Shown: positions 11,601-26,600, counted from the first letter of the stretch. The stretch: DNA of 64,000 nucleotides from Enoplolaimus lenunculus (GCA_030248215.1 JASANG010002922.1:248001-312000); one strand, 5' to 3'. The notes: generated by a model from the sequence alone, not told the origin. Program-made: numbers and translations.

Positions 11601-14600
11601 TTTTAACTTTAACAGTTTCAATTTCAGCGTCACAGTTTAGTATTTCTTCAGATTTTCCTGTAAATAATTTCAAAAAAATATAGCCTATATCACAATTGGC
11701 CAATACTACTTTTAGGAGTGTAACTATAGACTACACGCAAGCAGCAAGCCTTAAATCCTCAGAGTAAAACATGAGTTTACACTGTAAATTCCAATGAGTT
11801 AACTAATCAACTCAACTTAGCGAGCTAGTTATTTCTGAATTAATATTTGTAAACATTAACTCAGTCTGAGTTGAGTAGTTCCTTACACCAAGTTGAGTTG
11901 GTTTTGGCAGAGTTGATTAATTAACTCAGAATGTGTTTAATTGAATCAGAATTCTAAGTTCTGATTGTCGTAACCCAGATTGAGTGATATAACTTATTCT
12001 GAGTTAATATCAACTCACTGAAATTTACAGTGAAAGGCTAAAGCTAAAAATTGGTGTAAACCCCTGAAGCATCACTATTGCAGTCTGTTAAATAAAGGAC
12101 ATCGCTTAAAGCATCAACATGGGTTTGACAAGGTATGTGAGCGCTTTTAATAGCAAATAGTTTATGCGCGGCTTGTTTCCTGCCACTGTGAATTTCAGTG
12201 AGTTGATTTTAACTCGGAATGAGTTGAATCACTCAATCTGAGTTAGGACTTTCAGAACTCAGAATTTTGAGTTCATTCAATTCATTTTGAGTTAATTAAT
12301 CAACTCACCCAGAGTCTACAAAACTCAGAGTAAGAATCAACTACAATACCAGGGCGTATAGATAGTTTCATTCACGTACAACTATGCGCCTGTCGTTGTT
12401 ATCGAATGAAATTTTACCTGTCTTCTTTGCTATTTCGTTAAGCAACATTTGAATGTTTGAAAGCACTGTTTCTGTCGCTGAAAGCATAAAAATCAAACTG
12501 TATGTTTTTAATTTTGCCGCAAAGCGGCAAGCACCTAAAAATATGGTTATATATAAAGCCTAAGACTAAGCCTAAGCCATCTGTTACTAAAAAACTTCAA
12601 TTATGGTTAACATAAACGTTAAATATACGTGCTAGACAACAAGATCATTTAACAACGAGAACAACTTACCTCTAATGGTATTGTTGAGTTCAATTGTTTC
12701 TGATCTTTCGAGACTAAAACAAACGAACCACGAGTCGTACAAATAGTTTTCTGCACTGTAAATTAAAGTGAGTTGATTTCAACTCAGAACAAGTTGAATA
12801 AATCAGTCTGAGTAGTACTATCAGAACTCACAATTCTGAGTTGATTCAACTCATTCTGATTTAATTAATCAACTGCATCCGTAGTCAACTCAATTCACAC
12901 TGAGAATGAAGTCAACTCAGGGCGAGTTAAAGTTTACTGTTATTAACTTCGAAATAACTAACTTTCCGTCAGAGCTGATTAATTAACTTATTGGAATTTA
13001 CAGTGTAACTTGTGGATTTGAGGTAAAAAACACCCCGTAATACACTACCTTTGACTTCTGATTGGAGTATCCAATAAGAGACGTCGCCTAACACGCCAAG
13101 TGCCTTCGGTATCTTCTGATTGGCTACGCGGTCGGCGAGGTAGTGTACTAAGTGGTCCAATTGCTGTTGACGGTGTTGAGCTGCTGATCTACAAGCAATC
13201 AATTGCATATTTAATTTTTTTACAGCATTACACAATTTTAACAAAACTCCAGAGTCGTTTTGTTTACCGTCACCTCTGAGCTATTAAAGCTTGTCGCTCA
13301 AGTCGTGTTAAATGATGCTGTATATGTGTAAAACGGTTAAAAGGCTATCTAAGCAACATCCACGATCGCTTTAACTCAACGTCTGAAAAAAGCCCACTGT
13401 GACACACATACCTCAACAAATATATGAGTCATGTAACAAATATATGAGTCATGTAACAAATATATGAGTCATGTAACAAATATATGAGTCATGTGTAGCA
13501 CTCAAACGTTCCGAATCAATCTGAACTCTTCAGTTTAAAGCGTTGATCTAAGCCTAAAGCCTAAACTTAATCATCCACAGTCCTTAATGAAATCTAGAAT
13601 CGACTATAAAATAACTCTATAGATAAGTGTATGCAACTTACCGGAATAAGTGTGACACAAAATATATCAAAAGACATTTAGAATTAAACAGAAACTTGAC
13701 CATATTTCTTTATCTGTGCAAGTTAGTAGGGAAATATTCAGATTTTATGGCATTGATCTTAACCCAAGACACGAGGCGGTTGGAATCCTGCCTTATTTGA
13801 GTAAACAGTGTTCCCATTCACGGTTTTTCTGCTAAGCACGGCTGAAAGGTTAAAGCAAATTTATTTTGTACCCAGCTAAGCAGGTTGTTTAGCGGCTCAA
13901 CTGACGTAAATTTTTTACAGCTTGATTTGAATATAAAAACACACAGAAGATAAGTCAGATGTTAGTCGGCGCATTTTTACCCAGCAGCGTATTTCCGTTT
14001 ACAGTGAACGGTAAAAAAACTTTCACACTTCATCGCCAACGTTAATCAAGGTGTTTACGGTCTGCAGTCTTAATTTTTTCCCATAAATATCCTTCCCTAA
14101 AATGAGCTGAGATAATGGAGAAAATACCAAAACCAAAAGCAAGCTTAGTACATTAATATTTTCTATACTCAGAATGTAATCAGTTGCATACTCTTGTCTA
14201 ATATTACCATATTCCCAACTGTGTACATTATCATCAGTTAAATAATAGGTGTTCAAACTAAATAACTATTGCAAAACTCAAAATTGGTACAGGAGTAGAG
14301 CAAATCATATTGTCAAAAATGTGCTGAATTCTGAGTCTCAGCAGTCACTGGTTCCTACAAGACCTATCACCAATTGGTGATAGCTGCTAGACGCATTTGA
14401 GAATACAGGCTGAACCTGATCTGTTGTTGTTTTTGTGGACCGCAATTTGTCTGGCGGTGAATGGCGTATAGCAGCGGGCATTGGAGTTCGACCAGCAGAA
14501 GGGCCGGCGACAATTAACGGAGTGCGAATTTCGTTGACTTGATTTTCAAGGCGTTGAATTCGATGCTAAAATTTAATTAATTTTTAACGTGTTCCAGTCA

Positions 14601-17600
14601 CTTCTGGCGCACAAATAGAACAAAATAAGGCCGCACCGCGATGGATGCATGGAAAGCTAAGGCTTCCAATACAAATTAGGTAAACGCATTGCCTCAATGA
14701 ACCATCGTTAATAACGAGTTGGTAATTTTTAATACGCAATACCACAATTCGACATCATTCACACCTTTACCAAACCAAACGGATATTTTGCGTAAATAAT
14801 GAAACTTTGATTATTGGGCCAATGTAAACAACACAGGCGCAACAGTATTATAAGCATATTCCTAAGCCTAAGCCTAAGCCTAAGTCGAAGCGTAAGAATG
14901 GCCATATTCCTAAACCTAAACCTAAGCCTAAGCCAAGAACAAAAATAAAGCTTAAGCTTACTCTATCGCAGTACCATAGAAAAACGTTCCGCCTCTGATC
15001 TTTACATGAGCCGATTATTGGTAGCATCGAGAAAACATAATTCAGTTTAAAAAATTAAAATTTACCCGTAAATCTGAATCAGTCCGTGCAGTTGAGCGTG
15101 GAGTCGTGAGTTGAGCTGCTGTTGATGCCATATCGAGTTCAGTTTGCAGCCGTAACCTCTCGCCGGCAAACTTACTCAAATCATTAGCGAGTGCTTGGTT
15201 TTCACTGCGAAGATTCGCCTACACCAAATCAAAAATAGTGTACATTTTTTGCAAATTATAAAAACTCAGATTTTAATTGCCTAATTTTGACGCTTGTATT
15301 CACTTAACATCTTGTCATTTGACAAAATCACCTCGAAAATACACTGTATATCCCATTGAGTTGATTTTAACTCAGAATGAGTTGAATCACTCAGTCTGAG
15401 AGTTAGGACTTTCAGAACTCAAAATTCTAAGTCAACGAAACTCGCTCTGACTATATTATTCAACTTACCCGGAATAAACTGAACTCAGACTCAGAATCAA
15501 CTCCACTCAGTGTGAGTTAACGTTAACTGTTATTAACTCAGAAACAACTAACTCTCTAGCTGAGTTGATTCATCAATTCATTGGAATTTACAGTGTATAG
15601 ATTTCAGTTGAAATTGTATAAATTCAACGGAAAGGGGTATCGTTATTATAAAGTATTAATTTACGTACCAGCTCAATACCAAGTCGTTCGTTCTCAACGC
15701 GTTTCGACTCCAGTTCAGTTGTTGCAAGCCGTTGTTGTTTTGCAGCAGTTGCTTTTGCGTCTGCCAGTTCACATTGCATACGTTTCAATTCGGCATGAAT
15801 TTGTTCGTGTTGTGTTGTATATCGCGTAGTTTGGGCAGAGTCAGTTGCCGACGGGCCACTGATTGGCTGAAAAACTTAACGATGTATTTTATGTTAAAAA
15901 TATCTAAAATCAAAGGTGCTCACAGAAAATTTGAAAAAAAAACGCAGGGGACTTAGTGAAATAAAAATTCGGTCCGAGTAACCGTGACAGTCGGACCATT
16001 TTCAACTGGAGTTAAGCTTAAGCTTACAGACTAATATTTTTGGCTTAGGCTTTTACGCTTTGGAATACAATTTATTGTTACGCTGAGGCTTGGGGAAATA
16101 GGTTCCGCTTTAGGGTAAGGAATGTGCTTATACACTGTTACGGCCCTCACTGTGGGTAAAAAATCTAAGCACAATATTATGTGTTGTGAAACGGATACTT
16201 GGATGCATCACCATACTTTGGGTACCACGGCGGTCCACAGTCCCTAAGCGGATTCGGTATCTATACCTGTTGATTGAAATAACTTTTTCAAGGAGGGACA
16301 TACAAGGATTTTCCTTGACATACAAGCAAAGTTGAAAATTTTTCTAGGGGGGCAAAAAATTTTCATTGACGGGCTAAGTTACCCCTGGCCCCCGAAGACT
16401 ACGGACCTGATCATTGTTAGGTTTGTTTGCAAACTTTTTAATTGGCAATATTAGACAGGTGTTTTGTAGAACTTAACCCATCTTTTCAAAATCAGCGATT
16501 GTTCACATATTCTTCAGGCGTAGGCTTAGGGTCAGGTTTTGGGCTTAGGGTTAGGAAAACTCGTCTAAAACCTAAGCCTGTACCGAAAGCCTGAGCCTTA
16601 ACCTAAAATGAACGTATAGGAAGTGTGGCCAATGTTACTTTAAGGGGCGTAACGGCAGATTAAGCGTATTCCTAAGCCTAAGCCTAAGCGTAAGCGTTGC
16701 AAAATGAGTTCCTAAGCCTAATAAACCTAAGTCTAAGTCTAAGCATAAGCAAAAAGGTAATCTAGAATCTAAACCCGCTCTTTTATATACCCACCAGAAA
16801 CCTGGACGTCCCTGAAAGAAATATGGGCCGAGTGTTATACAGCCCCAAGATCTAACCTATTCCTCTGGCTCACCTTTGAAATTGATTTCAATTCGTCGTT
16901 CAATCGCTGTCTGCTTCGAGTTAAGTCAACATTGGTTTGCTGCAACTTTTCTGTTTGCATTTTAGCAGCCGCCAGATCGGCTGCTAATTTTTCTTTCTCA
17001 CGCCACAGTTGTTCGCATCGTGTTTTATGTTCATCGACAACGTTTACTTGAGATGTAAGCTTCGCCTGTTTTTTCAAAATACCAGTTCAGTCCATCGGAC
17101 CAAGAGTGGATGATCACTCTTTATAACAAGAGTGTGCAACTGGGTACATTCTGCGTATTAACGTATGTACCAGCACGCGTTGCATTTTTGTTCGACCCCC
17201 CTCTCGATCGGGAGGGGGGGGTAAGCAAGAGATTAACAGTATGCTTCAGCACACCTAAAAACTGCATAAAGACCACCTAAACAAGGGGGGTAGGCCAAAA
17301 ACGCAACGCGTGCCGGGTACATTCTTTAATACACAGAATGTACCCAGTTGCACACTCTTGTTATAAAGAGTGATCATCCACTCTTGATATGACGTAGCCA
17401 GGACTTCAGCTCGAAGTGTATAACCTCATTTAAAAGAAAAGTTCAAGACCTCTATCATCCATAGAAGTCCATTCTATAGTCTGTTCCAACTGCTTTTCTG
17501 CGGTGTCTCCAGAAATTTCTGGAGAAGTTATATTTTTCTCTATCCCTCTGTATACGCAACTAAACCGAGTCAAAATTAAAATTCAAAACTGGTTTTTAAA

Positions 17601-20600
17601 TTTTTGAGCCATGTTCACATGAGTGCAGGTATTATTTTGCAGTCGCAAGACACTTGTAAATTCTGCATGGTTTCGAATCACGGCCAATGTAAAGAACAGG
17701 GGCGCAACAGTATTATAAGCATATTCTAAAGCCTAACCCTAAGCCTAAGCCGAAGCCAAGCAAAAAAATCAGTCTAAAGCTTATGCTTACTCTTTTCTTG
17801 TCTCACAGAAAAACGTTCCGCCCCTGATCTTTACATATGGGCCCAAGGTACTAACAACATAAATACGTATATATAAAACCTTTTTAATACCTGCAAATCG
17901 TTTTGTGCTTTCGCGTTCGTTGCAAACGATGCCTTCAGCGTAGAATTTTCCCTTTCTAAATTGCAAATTTTCAATTTCGCAACATCGAGCTCTCGACTAA
18001 TTTCGTCCAACTGAAACAAGTAAAAAATAAAATCACACAAAGGCATTCGCCGGGCTGTGGAGCGCCCGGTGATCCAAAAACGAAAGGGTCACAATACGGC
18101 AGCGCTATTTACAATGGTGATAGAAATCTTGCAGTAGAAGCAAACAAAAAACCTAATCATATTATGTTGGTACTTCGCAAGGTAAGCACCTTATCATTTT
18201 TTAATAACCGTTTTGTATCTATATATTCGTACGTCGTATACATTATTGGACTGCAAAAGTACGGACTTTCGGTTTACGTTCGAGCCAAGCATACTGTCAC
18301 AATACCGTGCGGCCAGTTGTGACAGCTTCATATTCCGATACCAGTTACATGTGAACATTTATGAGAGTCTTTATTTTTAGCCTACCGTGCGCATATATGG
18401 ACATTAACAGGGTGCAATCAGAATTACGGTTCCGGTAGGCAAATCCGGTTTGTTTCACTATCCGGTTCCGGTAATAAATCCGGTATGTTTTCACCGAAAG
18501 TTTCTAGCATTTTCGGTATTGAAATTTTTTGTCGTTCGAAAATTTAAGAAAAGTTGACATTTTATTCTATCTTTATTTGTCTAAAATTGTCTAAGTGTGT
18601 ATTGCCAAAATCTTTAATTTATGTCAAACTTTACAATTGATCATACGTTTCCAGCTACTGAATTTGTTTCAGAATTTTGGGCATCCTAATTGGTGTGTTT
18701 ACGCCGTTAATAGCGATAAAATATCGTTAAAATGAATTTTTCATTAATAATTTTTTGTTTTCCGGTTCCGGTATTTTTTAACTTTCCGGTTCCGGTATTT
18801 TATAATTCCGGTTGCACACCCTGCTGAACTGCGCGTATTCGTAACCAGCGAACCTTAAGTTGATTGCATTAACACATTCTTGCTCCAATAATGACACCGC
18901 CCATCAAAAAAATTGTTTAAAAATCGATATGCTGTTCCGTGTGGCAATAGACGTATGTTGTAGTACGGTGACGGACGGCACCGTATGTCATCGGCATCAA
19001 AAGTATAGCACCTCTCTTTACTCTGCGCGGCCCATGTATAGAACAGGTCCGGGTCGTTTTTCAACGGGGCAGTAATAGCGTCAGTTTAAGCTTTAGACTT
19101 ACTTTTTTGCTTAGGCTTAGGCTTAGGCCTAGGAATAGGATCATCCTTACGCTTAGGCTTAGGCTTAGGCCTAGGAATAGGGTCATCCTTACGCTTAGGC
19201 TTAGGCCTTGGCCTAGGAATAGGATCATCCTTACGCTTACGCTTAGGCTTAGGCTTAGGCGTAGAAATATGCTTATACTACTGTTCCGGCCCTGTTCTGT
19301 ACATGGGCCCTTTGCGCTTACTTTGACTTTTTGTTCAGGAGATCGACCAGGGCTGTCGTCAGGCGCCGAGTCCAGCTGAGCTTTGAGCGTTGCGAGTTGT
19401 TGTTGTAGCACCTGTTGCCGGCCTTGCGCATCGTTTTTAACGTTACGAAGTTCATGATTCAGCTTGTGTAGCGTCTCCTAAAAACAGCAACCGATGAAGA
19501 CCTCGAAGTCAAAAGGAGTCACAAGGGTGCGTTGACGGACTCAGACGAGACATTTTGGCCCGATCGGACAAACTTTTTGGCCCCGCTTGTGAACTATGTC
19601 AGGTACCAATATGCCATCTCTGAAATATTTTTGGCACAGTTTGACAATTTCGGCCGGCTACGGCGATGGAATCCTAAGCAACTATAGATAATCGCCTAAA
19701 TATTTTTCATGAGATGCTAATGGCAGCCCAGGTAAAGATCAAGTGATGAACGTTTTACTGTGGGACGGCAATAGAGTAACGCGTAGGATTTAGACTATTT
19801 TTTGCTTGGCTCTGGCGTAGGCTTAGGCTTAGGCTTAGGAATATGCTCATTGTTACGCCTAGGCGTAGGCTTTGGCTTAGGCTTAGCAATATGCTTATAA
19901 TACTGTTCCGCCCCTGTTCTTTTACATTGGGCATAATGGGCAACACCTATCAACCTGAATGCTCACAGTCGGGGAACAAAATATTGGCTTTTCAAATACG
20001 TGTAGCACTCATCGCCAATCCGGAAAACGTCCCGTTTATTAGACAGCATAGGCAGGTTTAAAATTTCTCATACCAGAAGGTATCAATCAAATGCGAAAAA
20101 GTCTAAAATTCTAGACGCCTAAGATAAAAACTCAAGGAATTCCCAAGATCTCAAATTAATTAGTGGCGATAGCTGGTACATATATTTGAGAAGACGTGCA
20201 TACAAATCACCTATCACTGCCGGCATACAATTTCTACACTGTAAATTCCAGTGAGTTGATTTTAACTCAGAATGAGTTGAACTACTCAGTCTGAGTTAGG
20301 ATTATCAGAATTCATAATTCTGATTTGATTCAACTCATTCTGATTTCATTAATCAAATCTCCCGGAGTCGACTCAACTCTCACTGTGCGAATCAAGTCAA
20401 CTTAGATTGAGTTCAAGTTTACTGACATTAACTCCAAAATAAGTAACTTTCCATCTGAGCTGATTAATTAACTCACTGGAATTTACGGTGTACCTATACG
20501 TGGAATCTTGGTTTTGGGTTGCGTTTTTCTTGTGCTGGGCGCCGCTGAACAGCGTCGTACGGCGCCGCGTGTCATCAGGCACCGCTCTTTGACGCCGGAC

Positions 20601-23600
20601 GATGCTGCCTTGCGCCGTACGCTAATGTCCAGCGCCGCGTGTGCCCCCGGACGTCACCGCTCGGCGCTGAGCGTCACATCAAAGTAAATCCGAGATGAAC
20701 CCATCGTCTCAACGAAATTATCTTTGACATGAGCAGCGGAACCAAAATCGAGTAATACCGCAACCGAAAGCGAATACATACTTCTTTTTGTTGTAGCAGC
20801 TTTGAGTTTTCTTTGCTTTTATCGTTCAGTTCACCGATTACTCGCTCGTACTCAGTCAGCTCAATCTTGAGCATTGATAATTGTTGATCAAAAAGTTCTT
20901 GCTAGAATACCAAAGTATTACTTAGCTAGTGGCGAATGCTGAACCTCAGTTGCATTCTGTATAGACCACCGCTGTGTCTGATCGAAAAAAATTGATCAAA
21001 AAGTTAAATTATTTTAAGAAAAACGGTAAAACTATGAAAATATATTTTACCCGTTTCACATTGATCAACTTATAGCTGCTATCAGTATAAAAGTAAATTT
21101 AACTACGTATATGCGCAGTGCATAATCTATACAACGCATGAGATTCCCTTTAGGCTTGAGCGTTTATATACCGCACTTCGTGTGAATTTTAGTTTCTTTT
21201 GGAGACTGAGTGAACTTGTTAGGGTCCAAATTTATGTAACTATAGCTGAAATTTTTACTTTCCGAGCGTGTCATCACAGCTAAATTCGGGCAGAGCGTAG
21301 AATCGACCAATCTCGAATACTCGACGAAGGAAACTTGGAACCACCACTGTGTTGGAGGCCCTCACCCTGGAATTCGGAGGAGCGAGCACCCATCCATACC
21401 TGCTTCGGGAATGGATAAACATTTTAAAAACAATTCCTACCATCCGTGTAACTGTTTGTTTTTCGCTTCGATTTTCAGCTTCCAACTGACTGATGATAGT
21501 AACGTATTGTTCTGATTCTTTGCTGTATCGCTCATCGCTAAGTTCTTTTTCTATTCTGAAACATTAATTAATAATAATTTTACTAACTACACTGCAAAAA
21601 ATGGTGAGTGTCAAATTCAAATCACTGAATCGCTCAGGGAGTCGAATTTGACTTTGGCGGAGTCGAATTTGACTCAGTTTGTGTAGTCAGGAAAAGCCTA
21701 TTTCAGAGAGAGTCAATTTGACTCATCATTTTTTGCAGTATACAATCAGGGATGGACCTACCATCTGGCCAACCGGACAAATGCCAAGTGCGCCGGTTGC
21801 AATTTGGGCCACTCAACAAAATGAAAAAATCTTTGCTTATGATAATTATTTTTCTGGTCATCAATGGCAAATTGGTTTATATCAAAATGCCAGGGTCGAA
21901 TTTTAGTGCTAAGGTCCGTTGTTTCAGTGTCAGTCGAGCCGTGAATATAAACGCAGCTCAAACTAACGTTTCGCGCTCCAGCTTTGCTTTCAAATCGTCC
22001 ACCATTTTCAACGCTACATTCGCTTCTGCCCGGACATTTTTGGCATAGTCACGGTACTGACGAGTGAGATCTTTGTGTTTTCTAAAAGCGAATCAACTTT
22101 TGGAGAGCCCAAGCACCTGGGGCTATATTTTCAGAGTGTCATAGTACTGTAGTGACCCGAATAAGAGGAGGACTGATATTTATTTGGCATCTCCAGAAGC
22201 TACCCCTTGTTACGCGGTTATGGAACTTTCTGACAATAATTTTTTACAATATTTGTTTTTAGGTTCCGGGGACCTCGGGACCTTAAAAATCGAATTTTTC
22301 AAAAATTCAAATTTAGTCGTGCAAATGCAAAAATTTTCAAAACCATCCATTTTTCGGCAAACGCGGGCTGGAAGGATAACTGAAAAGAAAAGTGACCCGA
22401 ATAAGCGGAGCGGCAGACTGAAATTTATTTGGCCTCTACAGAGGGTGCCCCCTGTTATTCGGTTACGGACTGTTATATATTTTCAACCCGCCATCCTCCA
22501 CCATTAGTTACTGATATACATCCGGTATTACAATTATTCGTTGAATTAAACGTTTTTTGCCTTGCATCAAAAACGTAAGCGATAATGCAAGGTTATATAC
22601 TTTCAAAACTTAAGTACGCTTTAAAATTTCGAACTCAACTCTATTTGGTCCTGGAGCCATTTATGCTCTACGATTAGGGATAATTGACATTTATGGACTC
22701 TAATTAGAGTTTAGGGACTCTATCCGCTTACGGACCCTTATTAGGGATTCAGACTCCTATTGATTGGGAGTCGAAATGAAGACCCCCACTTATTACCCCC
22801 TCCTTTTATTCGGGCCACTACAGTATATATCAACTGTTAGTGATAGGGCTTCCAACTTTGGAACTTGATAAATGGTGAGGTTCGAAATTTAGCACTTTTA
22901 ACTTTGACGTCATCGCGAAAGATAAAATTCACGCCCAGTTTTTACAAAATTTGTATAATACCTCAGTTCAATTTGAATTCGCCAATCCCTGTGCGATAGG
23001 GAATTTATCAGCCATTTTTTATTTAATATAAGAAAATAAGCATGTATCAAGATTAGTAAAGACCTCTACTTTATATTCTTAAACGCATGTAGCACCGATC
23101 ACCAGTTGGTAATATAGTTACACTAAAATTCAACCGAGAAGTACAAATGTCAGAACATTTTTTCCGATTTGAACGCTCCAACTTGTAAGCAGAGTCTCAC
23201 ACATTTTTAACTGACGTAGTTTGCAGGTTTGAAAATCTATTGCTAACTGGTGATAGACGCTACACACATTTGAGAATACAGCTCCACAGTGGAAGGAGTA
23301 GTTTTTCCGCTAAGTCATTTTGACTTAATGTTCCGTAAGTGAACAGAGTTAAAAAATGTGGTATCCTTCAAAAATTTGCGTGCCTGAAAGAAGTAAGTAA
23401 CGGACTGCATCGCGCTGTTCAAGTCATACTACTTATCTTTGTAGCAATAGTTGCTCAAAGAGGGACATTCATGTTCTGCCCCACCCCCCCAGCACAGATC
23501 AACGCCGAAATTTTGTATAATTCAATAATAAAATTGTGTTTGGCTTCTCGTTCGCTTCGCTCGCGTCTTTTTTTGCACAATCAAATATGGCTTGGCTGTC

Positions 23601-26600
23601 GTCAGATATTTGTGAATCTGCCATGCGAAAGATTTTTGTGCGTAAAACAAATGATACGCAAAATGGCCAATGTTACTTTAAGTAACGTAACAGTTGATTC
23701 AGCGTATTCTTAAGCATAAGCCTAAGCCTAGGGGTTGTAAAATTGTGTTCCTAAGCCTAAGCCTATGCCTAAGCTTGAGTCTAAGCAAAAAAATGTAATC
23801 TAGCGTCTAAACCTACTCTTTTATGGACCCATCAGAAACCTGGACGCCTTTTAAAGTAAACATGGGCCCGCTAAATTGCCAGAATATATTCAGACTTTAA
23901 TAAACAAAATGCTTACAACGTTGAAGCGGTTGATGCTTGTTTGTCTAAAATTTTTTGTTTGATCAGTCTTGTTTCATCTTGAGCCTAAAATTGCATTGAC
24001 AACTTGAGATAATACTGTAGTGACCTGAATAGAAGGGGTTGCGGCTGAAATTGAGTTTGCTCTCCAGATTGCATCACAATCCTCCAAATTATTCGCGAAC
24101 GCACTGTTGTTTATTTTTCAACCTATTATCTTCTCTGTATTTTTTGGATCCCCCAATTTGTACGGCCAATGTATAGAACATGGCCGTAACAGCAGTATAA
24201 GTATATTTCTATTCCTAAGCCTAACGTAAGAATAAACTCATATCTAAGCCAAAGCCTAAGTAAAAAAAATAGTTAAAGCTTAAGCTTACTCTATTGCAGT
24301 CCCACAGAAAAACGTTCGTCCCTGTTGTTTAATATGGGCTTCTTTCACTTTTGTGCGGTTTTCTGCGATTGGACTACATTTTTTACATATACGGTTATCA
24401 AACATGAGGTAACTGCTAGGAATATAGGTAACGTATACAGATAGAGTAAATTCGTGTTAAACTCCATTGGAGTCCAGTAACGTCTGAGTAATCCCATGAT
24501 TAAGGTAATTAACATTTATCGAATCTAAGTTACTAAAAACCTTCGAGTCTATCCAAATGCAGACTTTATATAGAGATACAGGCTCTTATTGATTCAGACT
24601 CAAAATAGGGACACCGCACTCTTAAATAATAACTTATCCTGTTATTCGGATCACTACAGTATTTATATATTAAAAGCCTTGTGTAAGAAAATATTGAATC
24701 AAAGAGTTACAAGTGAGATTGTTAAATGTCAATCCACGTTGCATTCCTGTCCCTCGTAGCCAACATTTCACTTTATTTTAAGTGTTTTACTGTGTCATCT
24801 TTACTTCCATACGATAGCCAAAGCCAACACTAAAATTCACAATTTCTGTCCGTTTTCTTGACGTCAAATGTGGAAAAGGTGTACAACTTTGAGCTGGTGC
24901 TAAACATTTCATGACATACAGGCAGCGGTGGGCCCAGAAACTTCTGACGGGATGCGGGCTCGCAAAAGTAATATATGAAGCGCAATTTTTACTGCATGCT
25001 ATACATACTTACGAAAAAGTTTGCGGTGGGGCAAGAAAATTGTAAGGTAGGGACCTTAGCATTTTATCGCAAAAAATATTCAAACCTTATCACCAATAAC
25101 CCAGTTGTTTTTGGCCCCCAGACCTTGTACTGATTTTGTATTAATAAACACTCTAAACCTTGTCAGCCATTTCCCAAGCGCTGTTCAACTCTTCTTGAAG
25201 CGCTCGAAGCATAAACTCCAAAAACGACGGAATCGGTTCGTCGTTGCCAATGTCACGACTGATCCCAAGCCGGTCCGTAGGAAGACGTGCGAGCGCATGA
25301 CGAATCACTTTGACAATTTGTTCGCGTTCATCTTTCGCTGATCGAAATTCAACATCGATGTCGGCAAGTTTCTTGAAATTTAGAAGAAAAAGAAACCGAA
25401 TACAGAAATTAATTTAAAACTAGAGTCAAAGTGGTTGCAATATTTGAAATAAAAAATACACTTGCCCCGATTGTTTCAAACAGAAAAATAATCCACCTAT
25501 AAGACGATGTCTAAATTACGTATGCTATGCGTTCCAGTTATTTCAGATTCAAATGTGTAGATCCAGTTATTTTAATTTCAGATTCAAATGTGTAGAATGA
25601 AGCATTTAGCACATAGGTGGCTTGATCACATTTTTGATTTGTCGAGAAGCTGAAGGGTATATGCCCTCTATTGAACCGTTCCACCTCCGTAGTGACGGGG
25701 AATCGAGTAGCACACGGCAGTAATACATATTAGGAGAAGGGCTAACAGTAATAAGTCATTTATAACTTTTCTTTCTAAGAACTTTGTTCATGATGGAATT
25801 AATAAAATTCATACAAAAATAGACACTTTTCACAGTGGATAATTACACAAAACCCTTTCCAATGCAGTTCAGTACCTCTAATGTTTTTAAAAAAATGTTA
25901 CGGTTTTGATATACTACAGTGACCCGGGGTCTTTTCCGTTATCCCCCTCGGCCAGCGGTTGTCCAAAAAAGGTTGGATTTTGAAAATTTTTGCATATTTG
26001 AGCGTCTTGTAACCTCCCCTGGCACGCTTAAATTTGAATTTTTGAAAAATTTCGTTTTAAGCTCAATCCTTGGAACCCAGAAAAATATTTTTGTCAAAAA
26101 TTTATACAACTTATATACAGTTCAACGCAGCTTGCGGAACTGAGTCGAATGGTGAGCTAAATTTCCGCAACCAGATGGTTGGCTAACGAGTACTTTAATT
26201 AGAGTTTAAGAACTCTATTTGCTTACGGACAATAATTTTCAGGGATACGGAGTCCTATTTATAGGGACTCAAAATGGGAACCCCTCTTCTTATTTCGCCC
26301 TCTTATTTGGGTCTCTACAGTGAGGCAATCTACCGCTGACTACACACATATACACTCCACTGGCCAAGAAATTTATCGCCAGTATTAAAATATTCTATGC
26401 GAAAAATACTTTCCTGTCCCCTCACTAAATATTCCTGCTTCCTGTGGGGATTTTAGTGTTATCATAAAACACGACCCATATTATACTTTGAGGGTCGTAC
26501 GGTATTTCCACGGGTATGCAATAGAGTAAACTTAAGCTTGTTACCATACGTTTCTCGTACGGCGCCGTCCGGTGCCGTCCGTCACTGTACGTCACCTAGC

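Noticed and set aside
13416-13495. Regular short repeats resembling a CRISPR array
   Set aside because: Direct tandem copies without spacers in a eukaryotic intron.
19061-19411. Overlapping ORFs on both strands with Leu-Ser or Leu-Arg repeats
   Set aside because: Produced by TTAGGC arrays in a family A element; only the exon at 19322-19477 is coding.
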